Shown here in pieces: positions 37,201 to 51,870 of a DNA stretch of 64,000 nt (positions are counted from its first letter, which is position 1; every line of letters starts with the position of its first letter). A program made the translations under genes and the position numbers. The notes under the pieces were generated by a model. That model saw nothing but the letters and a program-made list of their open reading frames with translations. It was not told the DNA's origin and made no database searches. Origin of the DNA: Rhabdophis nuchalis (taxonomy: Eukaryota; Chordata; Lepidosauria; Squamata; Natricidae). The stretch covers positions 37,178,618-37,242,617 of the forward strand of contig CM077652.1 of NCBI GenBank assembly GCA_039707465.1, given 5' to 3'.

Positions 37201-37963
37201 ACCACCACCACCACATTGTTACAACATAATTGTTTGTGCTAATGGGTTCCCTCCCATAGATTTCTATTCTTTGCAGGTCCACTAAAACCCCAGGCCCAAC
37301 CAGTTTTCCCCAGAATGGCAAATTCAGACAAATGAACAAAATTCTCTTTATTGACCCGTTTCTTCAAATTATGCTTTCCTAGTAAAGAACAGTTTGTGCT
37401 TTTCCAGAATTACCTAAGTTAATACTAGCTGGGTCCTGACAGTTGGACTTACAGCTTGTGACAAGTCAGTTTCCCTGAATGACATGAAGAAACTTTGGCT
37501 GGCTGGCTGAGAATAAAGTTCTCTGTTTTTCAGGAGCTATGCTGCTCAAATTTGAAATTTTAAGGTGAAGGCGTATCCTGTCACCTCTGAGAAGGTCAGG
37601 CTCCTTCCACAACCAGGTTACTAGCCATTGTAATAAACTTAAAGTATGTTGTTAGAGGATTCTGAAGTCAGAAACACAGAATTGCCATTCCCGCTCTCCT
37701 TTGACTTCAGACCTTTTAGCGTAGTATTGCAGAGGGGGAGTCTTGTGGATCAGTAGCCAGCCCTGGGTTTATCTTTCAGCATTTGTACTGTGTGTGTTTG
37801 ATATCTTTTCTGCACAGATACCAGTTCCGAAGTTAAAGAGCAATCACGGGGCATCCCTGGCATGGAACCTCCTGCCACAGAATTGGTGACTTCGCTGAAT
37901 CAGAATTCCCACAACCACCTTGTGCTTGATCTCGATCATGACACCGAAAGCACTGCTTTGTAA
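8878..37963 (+). CDS. ARHGAP17: ARHGAP17 (RICH1/nadrin), BAR-RhoGAP protein, 5'-partial
   Basis: Eighteen coding exons join in frame to 2532 nt: 8878-8982, 9890-9966, 11350-11461, 11626-11702, 12777-12888, 14894-14962, 15094-15175, 18095-18222, 19670-19781, 21643-21724, 22289-22369, 23655-23768, 24469-24560, 26678-26831, 29616-29858, 30987-31135, 32220-32816, 37818-37963. All introns are GT-AG and all phases agree. The 843 residues match ARHGAP17 throughout: BAR domain (exons 1-8), RhoGAP domain with the arginine finger in GLFRIAAG and the [10 protein letters not shown] and [16 protein letters not shown] motifs, then a long proline-rich SH3-binding tail ending in ESTAL, a class I PDZ ligand. 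From family knowledge, it stimulates GTP hydrolysis by Cdc42 and Rac1 at curved membranes and tight junctions. The first two coding exons (about 31 residues) should lie upstream of the window; I could not find them inside it. No frameshift or internal stop was seen, so the gene looks functional. Confidence 0.97.
9059..9295 (-). mobile_element. Squamate tRNA-derived SINE, full length
   Basis: Read on the minus strand it has a tRNA-like head (GCCCAGGTAGCGCAGTAGTT), a B-box-like region, the body CCGAGGTGGGTAAAATGAGG and the tail GTATATAAGTCTAAGTGC. It lies in the intron before the second ARHGAP17 exon. Confidence 0.85.
9296..9889. other. ARHGAP17 intron, nothing recognised
   Basis: Moderately GC-rich intron. 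Overlapping short open frames have no recognisable protein. Confidence 0.5.
9890..9966 (+). CDS. ARHGAP17: ARHGAP17 exon, BAR domain
   Basis: The exon is 77 nt. It follows a pyrimidine-rich TTTGCAG acceptor and ends at GTAAGA. It encodes [15 protein letters not shown] and onward, ending two bases into the glycine codon of LLGKM. Confidence 0.94.
10205..10234 (+). repeat. AC microsatellite
   Basis: Fifteen AC units. Confidence 0.97.
10648..11023. mobile_element. MITE-like repeat, TAGTCCTCGACTT family
   Basis: It runs from CAGGGAGTCCTCAACTTAA to GAAGTCGAAAACTGCC with inverted ends. The body is rich in GTTGTTAAGT motifs, and it is related to the copy at 7857-8190. No ORF is present. Confidence 0.65.
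11350..11461 (+). CDS. ARHGAP17: ARHGAP17 exon, BAR domain
   Basis: The exon is 112 nt with acceptor TTTGTAG and donor GTAAGC. It encodes [20 protein letters not shown] and the following BAR helix. Confidence 0.95.
11626..11702 (+). CDS. ARHGAP17: ARHGAP17 exon, BAR domain
   Basis: The exon is 77 nt with acceptor TCTTGCAG and donor GTAAAG. It encodes [20 protein letters not shown] and ends inside an arginine codon. This stretch is very highly conserved in ARHGAP17. Confidence 0.95.
11844..11950. mobile_element. Short hAT-type MITE with 8-bp TSD
   Basis: This 107-bp element has ends CAGGGTGGATTTGG and ATCCACCCTG and internal inverted TTTAAATCAA runs. A perfect 8-bp duplication TTCATTAC flanks it (11836-11843, 11951-11958). 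Confidence 0.82.
11959..12776. other. ARHGAP17 intron, nothing recognised
   Basis: Unique-looking intronic DNA with no repeat family identified. Confidence 0.5.
12777..12888 (+). CDS. ARHGAP17: ARHGAP17 exon, BAR domain
   Basis: The exon is 112 nt with acceptor GGACAG and donor GTATGT. It encodes [20 protein letters not shown] followed by a [15 protein letters not shown] helix. Confidence 0.95.
13310..13645 (+). mobile_element. CR1 LINE 3' end
   Basis: It encodes the ORF2 C-terminal tail ([30 protein letters not shown]). The CR1 3'UTR follows, with the hallmark GACTAGATGACCTCCAAGG and short ATTGT-type terminal repeats. Confidence 0.88.
13646..14661. other. ARHGAP17 intron with degenerate MITE
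   Basis: Around 13724-13880 there are traces of the foldback MITE family (AAGAATTCTGGGAGTCC), followed by an L2-like tail at 13925-13985 (GAGGGGAGATGGGCAGTCTA). The rest is not recognised. Confidence 0.45.
14662..14811. repeat. Perfect inverted repeat, 65-bp arms, 20-bp loop
   Basis: Arm 14662-14726 is the exact reverse complement of 14747-14811; the 20-bp spacer is 14727-14746. The arms are AT-rich (TTATATTAAAGTAACC core). I see no clear target-site duplication or link to the other families in the window. Confidence 0.95.
14894..14962 (+). CDS. ARHGAP17: ARHGAP17 exon, BAR domain
   Basis: The exon is 69 nt and phase 0 at both ends, with acceptor CTCCAG and donor GTGAGT. It encodes [20 protein letters not shown] plus FVS. 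The perfect inverted repeat at 14662-14811 lies 82 bp upstream of this exon. Confidence 0.94.
15094..15175 (+). CDS. ARHGAP17: ARHGAP17 exon, BAR domain end
   Basis: The exon is 82 nt with acceptor TTCTCAG and donor GTAAAG. It encodes [20 protein letters not shown], the last long BAR helix. Confidence 0.95.
15223..15258 (+). repeat. CTC/TCC microsatellite
   Basis: A CTC-repeat tract lies about 50 bp downstream of the ARHGAP17 exon ending at 15175. Confidence 0.9.
15885..16060 (-). mobile_element. LINE 3'-end fragment (L2-like tail)
   Basis: The minus strand carries the GAGATGGGCGGCGTATAAATT type of 3' end seen in L2-like squamate LINEs (plus: ATTTATACGCCGCCCATCTC). The upstream part is degenerate. 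Confidence 0.5.
16061..16937. other. ARHGAP17 intron, mostly unrecognised
   Basis: Only a degenerate LINE tail near 16770-16850 (ATTTATTTATTTATG) is suspected. No gene. Confidence 0.4.
16938..16964 (+). repeat. CA microsatellite
   Basis: About 13 CA units. Open frames reading VCVCVC on the minus strand come from this tract. Confidence 0.95.
17117..17335 (+). mobile_element. Squamate tRNA-derived SINE, plus strand
   Basis: A tRNA-like head (GAGCCCTGGTGGCTGAGTGG) and a B-box (GAGTTCAATCC) lead into the shared SINE body and the tail GGTATGTAAGTCTAAATGC. It belongs to the same family as 9059-9295. Confidence 0.87.
17336..18094. other. ARHGAP17 intron, nothing recognised
   Basis: No repeat or gene recognised before the acceptor at 18093-18094. 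Confidence 0.5.
18095..18222 (+). CDS. ARHGAP17: ARHGAP17 exon, BAR to RhoGAP transition
   Basis: The exon is 128 nt with acceptor AACTAG and donor GTGGGT. It encodes [20 protein letters not shown] and the IPIEACV-type start of the RhoGAP domain, here as [18 protein letters not shown]. Confidence 0.96.
18545..19173. mobile_element. Non-autonomous hAT-type element, 629 bp
   Basis: The ends CTGTGATGGCGAACCTATGG and GGTTCGCCATCACTG are inverted. A perfect 8-bp duplication ACCTAGAC flanks them (18537-18544, 19174-19181). The interior has large inverted segments built around CTTCAGGAGGCTTC motifs and poly-C/poly-G runs. There is no transposase. Confidence 0.87.
19670..19781 (+). CDS. ARHGAP17: ARHGAP17 exon with RhoGAP arginine finger
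   Basis: The exon is 112 nt with acceptor CCCCAG and donor GTAAGT. It opens with [20 protein letters not shown]. The catalytic arginine-finger codon CGC is at 19679-19681, so GAP catalysis should be intact. Confidence 0.97.
20335..20455. mobile_element. hAT-type foldback MITE with 8-bp TSD
   Basis: This is a 121-bp near-palindrome with CAGGGGTCTGCAAAG ends. A perfect duplication GCCTAGTG flanks it (20327-20334, 20456-20463). Confidence 0.88.
20503..20862 (-). mobile_element. CR1 LINE 3' end, minus strand
   Basis: Read on the minus strand it has a [14 protein letters not shown] ORF2 tail and the CR1 3'UTR hallmark GACTAGAAGACCTCCAAGGT. Confidence 0.88.
20864..20942. repeat. Half-copy of the foldback MITE family
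   Basis: It starts CAGGGGTGGGC and contains the family core AATTCTGGGAGCTGAAGTCC. Only one arm is well preserved. Confidence 0.6.
21377..21463. mobile_element. hAT-type foldback MITE with 8-bp TSD
   Basis: This 87-bp element has CAGTGTTTCTCAACCTTGGC ends in perfect inversion. An 8-bp duplication GTTTAAAC/GTTTAAAA flanks it. Including the flanks, 36-bp arms are exactly inverted (21370-21405, 21435-21470). Confidence 0.88.
21643..21724 (+). CDS. ARHGAP17: ARHGAP17 exon, RhoGAP domain
   Basis: The exon is 82 nt with acceptor CTTCAG and donor GTAAGG. It encodes [20 protein letters not shown], containing the conserved lysine and LRELPEPL motif of RhoGAP domains. Confidence 0.97.
21888..22000 (+). 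mobile_element. LINE 3'-tail fragment (L2-like)
   Basis: The sequence GTTGTAAGCTGCACAGAGTA then GAGATGGGTGGCAGATAAAT followed by an A-rich run is the typical 3' end of L2-like squamate LINEs. Confidence 0.55.
22289..22369 (+). CDS. ARHGAP17: ARHGAP17 exon, RhoGAP domain
   Basis: The exon is 81 nt with acceptor CCTCAG and donor GTAGGT. It encodes [20 protein letters not shown] and ends inside the arginine codon of NFRYL. Confidence 0.95.
22664..22768. repeat. Diverged foldback MITE
   Basis: It contains the family core TTTCAACTCCCAGAATTCCC and an AAAGTTGCCA arm. The ends are eroded. Confidence 0.55.
22770..23178. mobile_element. Non-autonomous hAT-type element, 409 bp
   Basis: The ends CAGTGATGGAGAACC and GGTTCGCCATCACAG are inverted. 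An imperfect 8-bp duplication TTCTAGAA/TTCTCGAG flanks them. It is related to 18545-19173. Confidence 0.78.
23655..23768 (+). CDS. ARHGAP17: ARHGAP17 exon, RhoGAP domain
   Basis: The exon is 114 nt with acceptor CTTGCAG and donor GTAAGT. It encodes [20 protein letters not shown] followed by [18 protein letters not shown], which carries the conserved asparagine of the GTPase-contacting helix. Confidence 0.97.
24469..24560 (+). CDS. ARHGAP17: ARHGAP17 exon, RhoGAP domain end
   Basis: The exon is 92 nt with acceptor CCCCAG and donor GTAAAG. It encodes [20 protein letters not shown] and the [11 protein letters not shown] end of the GAP domain. Confidence 0.95.
24745..24817. repeat. Foldback MITE, one arm
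   Basis: CAGGGGTCTCCAATC and the core GACTTCAGCTCCCAGAATTC are present. The second arm is largely missing. Confidence 0.6.
25103..25962 (-). repeat. Four-unit tandem array of a SINE-derived repeat (~216 bp)
   Basis: The AGCACTTAGA motif recurs at 25107, 25327, 25543 and 25759, giving periods of 220, 216 and 216 bp. Each unit is a minus-strand copy of the tRNA-derived SINE seen at 9059 and 17117. Units two to four are nearly identical, so the array grew by tandem duplication rather than separate insertions. The 216-bp period is a multiple of three, which keeps a 195-codon frame open on the plus strand at 25355-25942. Confidence 0.9.
25965..26420 (-). mobile_element. Probable LINE 3'-region fragment, unassigned
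   Basis: The minus strand carries a degenerate stretch resembling the C-terminal coding region and 3'UTR of squamate L2-like LINEs. It ends with an A/T-rich segment near 25990-26040. Family assignment is by general resemblance only. Confidence 0.4.
26678..26831 (+). CDS. ARHGAP17: ARHGAP17 exon, post-GAP linker
   Basis: The exon is 154 nt with acceptor CCGCAG and donor GTAAAG. It encodes a linker with [20 protein letters not shown]. The basophilic RKRPVS motif looks like a kinase or 14-3-3 site; that function is inferred only. Confidence 0.93.
27237..27318. mobile_element. Foldback MITE
   Basis: An inverted repeat with ends GGGGTCTCCAACCTTGGCAA and GCCAAGGTTGGAGACCCC surrounds the core TTCTGGGAGTTGAAGTCC. 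Confidence 0.75.
28510..28532 (+). repeat. GT microsatellite
   Basis: About 11 GT units. Confidence 0.95.
29616..29858 (+). CDS. ARHGAP17: ARHGAP17 exon, frame-preserving (probable cassette)
   Basis: The exon is 243 nt, exactly 81 codons, with acceptor CCTCTAG and donor GTAAGA. It encodes [20 protein letters not shown] and a proline/glycine-rich tail. Because its length is a multiple of three it can be skipped without a frameshift. As I recall, a short human isoform lacks a segment at this position. Confidence 0.93.
29859..30986. other. ARHGAP17 intron, GC-rich, unique
   Basis: A GC-rich intron with C and G homopolymers (30381-30393, about 30851-30862). No gene or repeat family recognised. 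Confidence 0.45.
30987..31135 (+). CDS. ARHGAP17: ARHGAP17 exon, Ser/Pro-rich
   Basis: The exon is 149 nt with acceptor CTTGCAG and donor GTTTGT, the weakest donor of the set. It encodes [20 protein letters not shown] and ends at SPHTLRR, which is conserved in ARHGAP17. Confidence 0.92.
31136..31844. other. ARHGAP17 intron, nothing recognised
   Basis: Only a short CA run at 31638-31651. Overlapping open frames have no recognisable protein. Confidence 0.45.
31845..31972. mobile_element. Foldback MITE, diverged
   Basis: It runs from CAGGGGTGTCCAAACTTTGC to GAGAGCCCTG with two TTCTGGGAGTTGAAGTTC-type cores. It lies in the intron before the proline-rich ARHGAP17 exon. Confidence 0.65.
32220..32816 (+). 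CDS. ARHGAP17: ARHGAP17 large proline-rich exon
   Basis: The exon is 597 nt with acceptor TTCCAG and donor GTAAGA. It encodes the proline-rich tail: [17 protein letters not shown], then [20 protein letters not shown], then [15 protein letters not shown]. These PxxP and PxxxPR runs are the SH3-binding region through which the family recruits adaptors such as CIN85/CD2AP-type proteins (family knowledge). Confidence 0.95.
33078..34733 (+). pseudogene. L2-type reverse transcriptase, broken
   Basis: The RT fragment keeps [37 protein letters not shown] and [10 protein letters not shown]. It is interrupted by a premature stop and a C-terminal frameshift. The first ~50 codons of the upstream open frame are intron sequence, not part of the element. 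Confidence 0.82.
33236..34988 (+). mobile_element. 5'-truncated L2-type LINE (copy B), intronic
   Basis: This copy sits in the last ARHGAP17 intron. It starts at AGGCTACGTGGGCGACTGCG, inside ORF2, and ends with a GAT repeat (34963-34988). Relative to other copies, a TGG-to-TAG change creates a stop at 33747-33749, and small deletions near 34550 shift the frame. Reading is therefore split into two open pieces ending at 33749 and 34733. Confidence 0.88.
34989..37817. other. ARHGAP17 last intron, mostly unique
   Basis: A long, largely non-repetitive stretch with a short CCA run near 37198-37213. No exon or repeat family recognised. Confidence 0.45.
37818..37963 (+). CDS. ARHGAP17: ARHGAP17 terminal coding exon with PDZ ligand
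   Basis: The exon is 146 nt including TAA at 37961-37963, with acceptor GCACAG. It ends [14 protein letters not shown], so the C-terminal class I PDZ-binding motif (S/T-X-L) is kept, as in the mammalian protein. Confidence 0.96.
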
Positions 37964-38825
37964 AAAAAAGAATAAAATCACTCCAAAGCAGCCTTTTCCA
38001 TCCCAATGAAAACCTAACCAGTCCAGGATTTACAGTGAGGAGCTTTAAAACAAAGAAGAAGACAAAGCAGGAATGGTGCCACTGCCGGCCTCCTGTCTTC
38101 TGAGAAGACGTGTGATCTTTAAAAGGAGAGTTTAATGACCTGTATCCTGACGGAGCTGCCTAAGCTAACATTGGGTGTTCTGGCTGTTGCTAAACCTTAT
38201 ACGAGAAGCTTGATTGCTGCTGTTAACCAAGACGGCCCTTGCCGGAAAGTTCCGAGAAGAATCCAAAGCGATGCATGTGTAATGGAAATCATAACCCTTT
38301 CAAGACCTCTGTTGAGCTCTCTTTCTTTGTCCGTATCCGAGAGAGGCGTGCAAGAGACATGCTATCTCTGATATGCTGCAGACTTCGTTAAAAGTATGAA
38401 CCAAAAAATTGCTACAGGTGCAGAAGATGACTGCTGGTTATCGGTCACTTTTCTAAACGGTGGATGTATTCTTGTGCCTTGATGGACTTGACACTGTAGA
38501 AGGAAATGTACTGTCTCTCTAACCATTTCAGTGCTATTCTTTTTTAAAATATGGTTCTTTACCCCTTTATTTTTCATAGATATTTGTATTAACCCTTCTG
38601 CTCTGGTTTCTGTAACTTCCATAGGCAGCTGCTGTCAAGCTGATCTCTGGAAAATGTGTATTGCTATAAATGAGTTGAACTTTGAAAGTTATTTTGGATA
38701 TCTTGTTGGATTCATCTGCTGAGTAAAATTATTCTCTTTTTTGTCACTGTACAACCAATTTATTACAACGAACTGTATTTTCCCCCTAATGCACCAGTGA
38801 ATTAAATTGCTTGGGAAGTGAAGCA
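37964..38825 (+). other. ARHGAP17: ARHGAP17 3'UTR (approximate end)
   Basis: Unique, AT-leaning sequence follows the stop codon. An AATAAA lies 8 bp after the stop (37971), too close to be the main signal. A better candidate is ATTAAA at 38801-38806, giving a 3'UTR of about 860 nt. The exact cleavage site cannot be read from sequence. Confidence 0.6.
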
Positions 38826-40716
38826 GAGTCATCCCAGAAAGAAAAGGGGAATAGTTTGGCAAGAACCTGAAAGATGCTAGGATGTATAGATCACCGAGAA
38901 GGATTTGCCCCTAATTTCTCCCCTCTCCACCTCCCTTTAGTCACAAGGAGTCGGGACCCAAACAATGAGAAGTTCAGCAACTTCTGGAGAGTCATGGATC
39001 CCTCAGCCTTGGTTTGAAAGAATGCCAGCCCACCACTCTCCAGTCTTCCTGACAACTTTATTGCTTGCTTTGTTTTTCCTCTGCTTGGGTGAAGAGATGG
39101 GCATTCAAGGTCTCAGGCCAACTCCATCCCAGGCCTTTGGGATTTGTAAATGCAACTTCAGACACATATGTAGGTAGCGTGGCCACAGGGTTTCACGTAG
39201 TCATATGTGTAGGAGTAGGCCATACTGTTTCTGGGGAAGAGAGAGGAAAATGGAAGAAAAAGGAAACATTATTTTCCCGATGTTTTTACAAGCAATAACC
39301 AGAAGAGCATCTGTATTTTCTTTGGGGCACCTGTGTTGTGTTTCTATTTGTGCAGCCTCTCCCCAGGGACCAATCAGAGAGTGCATACATATTGCCTTTG
39401 TGTCTCGGGTTGGCTAAAGTGGACTGGTTGTCTGGTGTGTGAGTGTGTGCTTGTCACCTCTCCAAGCTTCCCAGCCCCTGCCCAGAGCCATGGATTTTTT
39501 CCCATAATCCCCAGGAGCCTGCTTATTACAGTCATAAATCATGACGGTTGTAAAGTGGGGCATCATGCGACCGTCCTGATTTTGCAACCTTTTTTTGTGG
39601 CAGCTATGACACAAATCCATTGTCCAGCGCCAGTTTTTGGCAGAAACATACATTGCAGTCATGTAACTGCAGAACAGTGTGGATGGCCATAAATGCAAGC
39701 CGGTTGCTGAGTGCCCAAAATTCGGTCACATGTCGGGGGTAGGAGGGCTGGCTGTCGGAACTTCGGAACTGGGTCATAAGGATCTTTTGGGAGGCCCATC
39801 CTAGCTTTGAATGGTTGCTCAGCAATTCCCAGCAACATGCACAAAACTGTTTTCAACACTGTTGGGCTAAAGGTTCGGTCCTCAGCATTCTTAATTGCAG
39901 GTGGCCCTCAAGGTAAGACTCATGGAAGCCTCTCCATTACGGCTGTGTGCCGTGACAGCTGTTAAGCTGCATGGTGGAGTTCTGGAAGTGGCCACCATTT
40001 TTATCCCAGCCACGAAATGGCAGCTGTGTTTGGGTCACCGCTGTGCAGCCAGGACAGACTGCTTCATGTCGCTTCCTTTGCAAGGTCCGCACGGCGCTCG
40101 TTCAGAAGCCTCGGCACCGCTGTGGAGGCGGCATGAAGGCAGCAAAGGAATCGGTTGCTCCGCCATTTCCCCCCCCCCCCCGCCCACAAGCAGGCGGCAC
40201 AAAACGGCTGCCACATTCAGGGCTCCTGCGTGGCCCAGGGATGCCGTGGGCTGCCCTCCTTGCACAACGTGAGCTCTGGAGAGCTGCAAAAGGTGAGTGT
40301 GGGGAGCAGCAGAGCCAAGCACTGGGGGGGGGGGGCAGCGGGATGGGATGGGGGAGAGGAGGAGCCCTGCAGCATCCTTGTAGCAGCTGGTCGTGAGGGG
40401 ACCATTCCAGAGGTGGCCGCCATTTTGTCCCAACCCCCTCCCCCAGCGTGAAGAAGTAGAGTGTGCGGCATGATTGGCATGTGTGGAGGAGGGCTGGGGG
40501 GGGGGCTGGGGGCGCTGAGATGCCCCTGTGGTGGGTCATGAGGGCGAATGGCCACAGGGCCCCTGCAGCCATCCTAGTTTGAAGTGGTCCTATGTAATTT
40601 GGGGGCATGTCTTGTAACTTCTTTGAGCAACCTGTTTTACCTCAAGGGTAAAACCCTACTCTTGTTAACAATTTCAATAAGTTCCTTTCTTAGGCTGTGA
40701 CCTTTGAATCAAACAT
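38826..40716. other. Intergenic between convergent ARHGAP17 and TEX47
   Basis: It contains one MITE-like fragment (39525-39700) and poly-C/poly-G tracts at 40170-40180 and 40323-40335 in a GC-rich block. No gene seen. Confidence 0.45.
39525..39700. repeat. Fragment of the TAGTCCTCGACTT MITE-like family
   Basis: Segments such as GTCATAAATCATGACGGTTG and TGGCCATAAATGCAAGCCGG match the repeat type at 10648-11023. The boundaries are not clear. Confidence 0.45.
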
Positions 40717-40722
40717 TTTATT
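40717..40722 (-). terminator. TEX47: Candidate TEX47 polyadenylation signal
   Basis: This is the nearest minus-strand AATAAA I found downstream of the stop codon, about 400 bp away. Use is inferred. Confidence 0.35.
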
Positions 40723-40855
40723 TACGGGCTTCCTGTTCTCCATCCAGCCGCCTGCTTTTAACCCAAAGGTGTTGGGGTGTTAAAAACAAGATGAGGCAGG
40801 GATGGAAGGATAAATGGAATATATTGCCAAGGTCATCTAATTGTGTTTAAAATTA

Positions 40856-41003
40856 GAGGTCTCCAAACTTGGCAACCTTTAAGGCTTGGGGACTTCAACT
40901 CCCAGAATTCCTCACCCTGGATGGGTGTTCTTAATGGCTGGCTAAGGAATTCTGGGAGTTGAAGTTGACAAGCCTTAAGAGTTGCCGAGTCTGGAGACCC
41001 TTG
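40856..41003. mobile_element. Foldback MITE, possibly in the TEX47 3'UTR
   Basis: The ends GAGGTCTCCAAACTTGGCAA and GTTGCCGAGTCTGGAGACCC are inverted around two TTCTGGGAGTTGAAGT-type cores. If the AATAAA at 40722-40717 is used, the element lies within the TEX47 3'UTR. Confidence 0.7.
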
Positions 41004-41124
41004 CACTAAAGCTGCAAAGCACCAGCTTTCCGAGCATAAACCATCTGCCTACAGTCTGTTTGCAACCATCTTCAGTTTCAAGTAGAACCTACAGCTTTCT
41101 AGCAAAATGGTGACTGGCTTGGTC

Positions 41125-50183
<9,059 letters not shown>

Positions 50184-51289
50184 CTTGCTATGGCAGACTG
50201 CTCCAGAACCTTCAAGGAACCAATCTGCCAGCCTGGCATGGCAGTTACTCCCTCAGCAGCTCCTTGGAATCGGCAGTTGGGAGCCTCTGGCTTCTCTGGC
50301 TCACCTGAGCAGCCTGGAGCTCTGAGCAGGAGGAAGATGGGAGGCCTCCATTTCTTCGTAAATTTTTTAAAATACCCTCTTGGATTTCATACGTAATAAA
50401 ACAAGCGCAGCCAATTCTTTAAATCACCAGCAGTGGGATTATCATGGCATGAGCTCGTTTTATGGATCCACATGTTTGGCTTAATGCTAAGACAATGGTT
50501 CACAAGCTCACAAGTCCATGGACCCCTGGGGGAGGGGGGGCGATGCAATATCATCACAAGGGTTTCACAAAGGTTTGAAGAAATGTTAAGTCTTGGAGTT
50601 GCGTGACCATCATCTTTGGCCACACGAAGTACTTAAAGGGGGTCCATGGTGAAGAAAAGATTGAGAATCGCTATGCTATGATATTGCTTTGATTATATTC
50701 ACTTAACAGTGTGATGGGCAGCATATACATCTAATAAATAAATATGAGCCTACAAAGAGAAGAACGTAGACCAATCACTGCCTTGGGTTTTAGACTTACA
50801 AGTTCCAAGTTATGGCCAGGGCTGCAGACCAGAAATGTTCCAATTTTTATCTTTTAGAGAAAATTTGCAATCTACTCTAATTTCCAGAATAATATGGATT
50901 AAAATTGAACCGTTTCCAATTTATTTTCACATTTTGACAAATACTGTCATTTTGGTTTGATTTATACTGTACATATTGTACATAATGCTTACAATCAAAT
51001 GTTTAAAAATGGCAAAAGGCATTTGTAATTAATGTTTGCATCTACCATTCATAACAATGAAATGAATTACATACAGAGAAATTGTCAGAAATAATTTCTA
51101 ACCATTATATGAAAAATAGTTGCCCAAAAGGGGTATCATAATGCATAGTTAAATAATCTATTGGGAAATGTAAAGCAGATTATAGACTTTATGGCAAACT
51201 CAACACCCTTGTTGGTCTCTTGCAGAAATACATTTGATAGCGGTGCCGTTATATAACGGCCACAGGAAAAAGAAAGAGTGGAGAAGAAC
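50184..51289. other. Upstream of TEX47, promoter side
   Basis: This contains the TEX47 5'UTR and promoter by position. No CpG island or TATA box could be assigned with confidence, and the distal half is AT-rich and unrecognised. Confidence 0.4.
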
Positions 51290-51680
51290 CTCACTACACT
51301 AACCTCACCTGCAGAGAGAGAAATTACACCGCATTTCCTTCAGTGATTATTTGATACCAAGGATGAAAGCCTTCTTGGAAGTATTTGGGTAAATATTAGG
51401 GGAGGGAAGAAATGATATTGTTATAGTTGTGTACTACAGGCCACCCAATCAAGCTGAGGAAATAGATGAACTCTTTGCTGATCAATTAACCAAGGTGTGC
51501 AGGACACATACCACAGTAGTAAAGGGGCACTTTAACTGGGAAACAAACTCTGCAGTGAGTGGCAGATGACATTCCTGACATGTCTGGCTGACAACTTTGC
51601 TACCTAAAAGGTAGAGGAGGAAACTAGATGGTCAGCTGTACTGGACTTCATTCTTATTAATAGAAATGAAATGGTTGTGT
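51290..51680 (+). mobile_element. CR1 LINE endonuclease fragment
   Basis: The plus strand translates, with breaks, as YYRPPNQAEEIDELFADQLT, then KGHFNWETNSAV and a LDFILINRNEMV-like end. These are the CR1 endonuclease blocks around the GDFN motif. It is degenerate and has no RT. Confidence 0.75.
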
Positions 51681-51870
51681 AAGGGTCTGCCTCTCCTCTC
51701 CGTTCAGGAAAGTAAAGACTCTTGAAACATCAGCATTTCAAAAGGAAGATTTTATTGAAGGAGAGGGATTGCAAGACAAAAGAAAGCCGGATCTAAAGTT
51801 CCTTACAAACTTGAAATTTGGCATGTATGTTCCTCTTGGCTTTTAAGTGCTCGCTAAGAAAGGATTTTTT

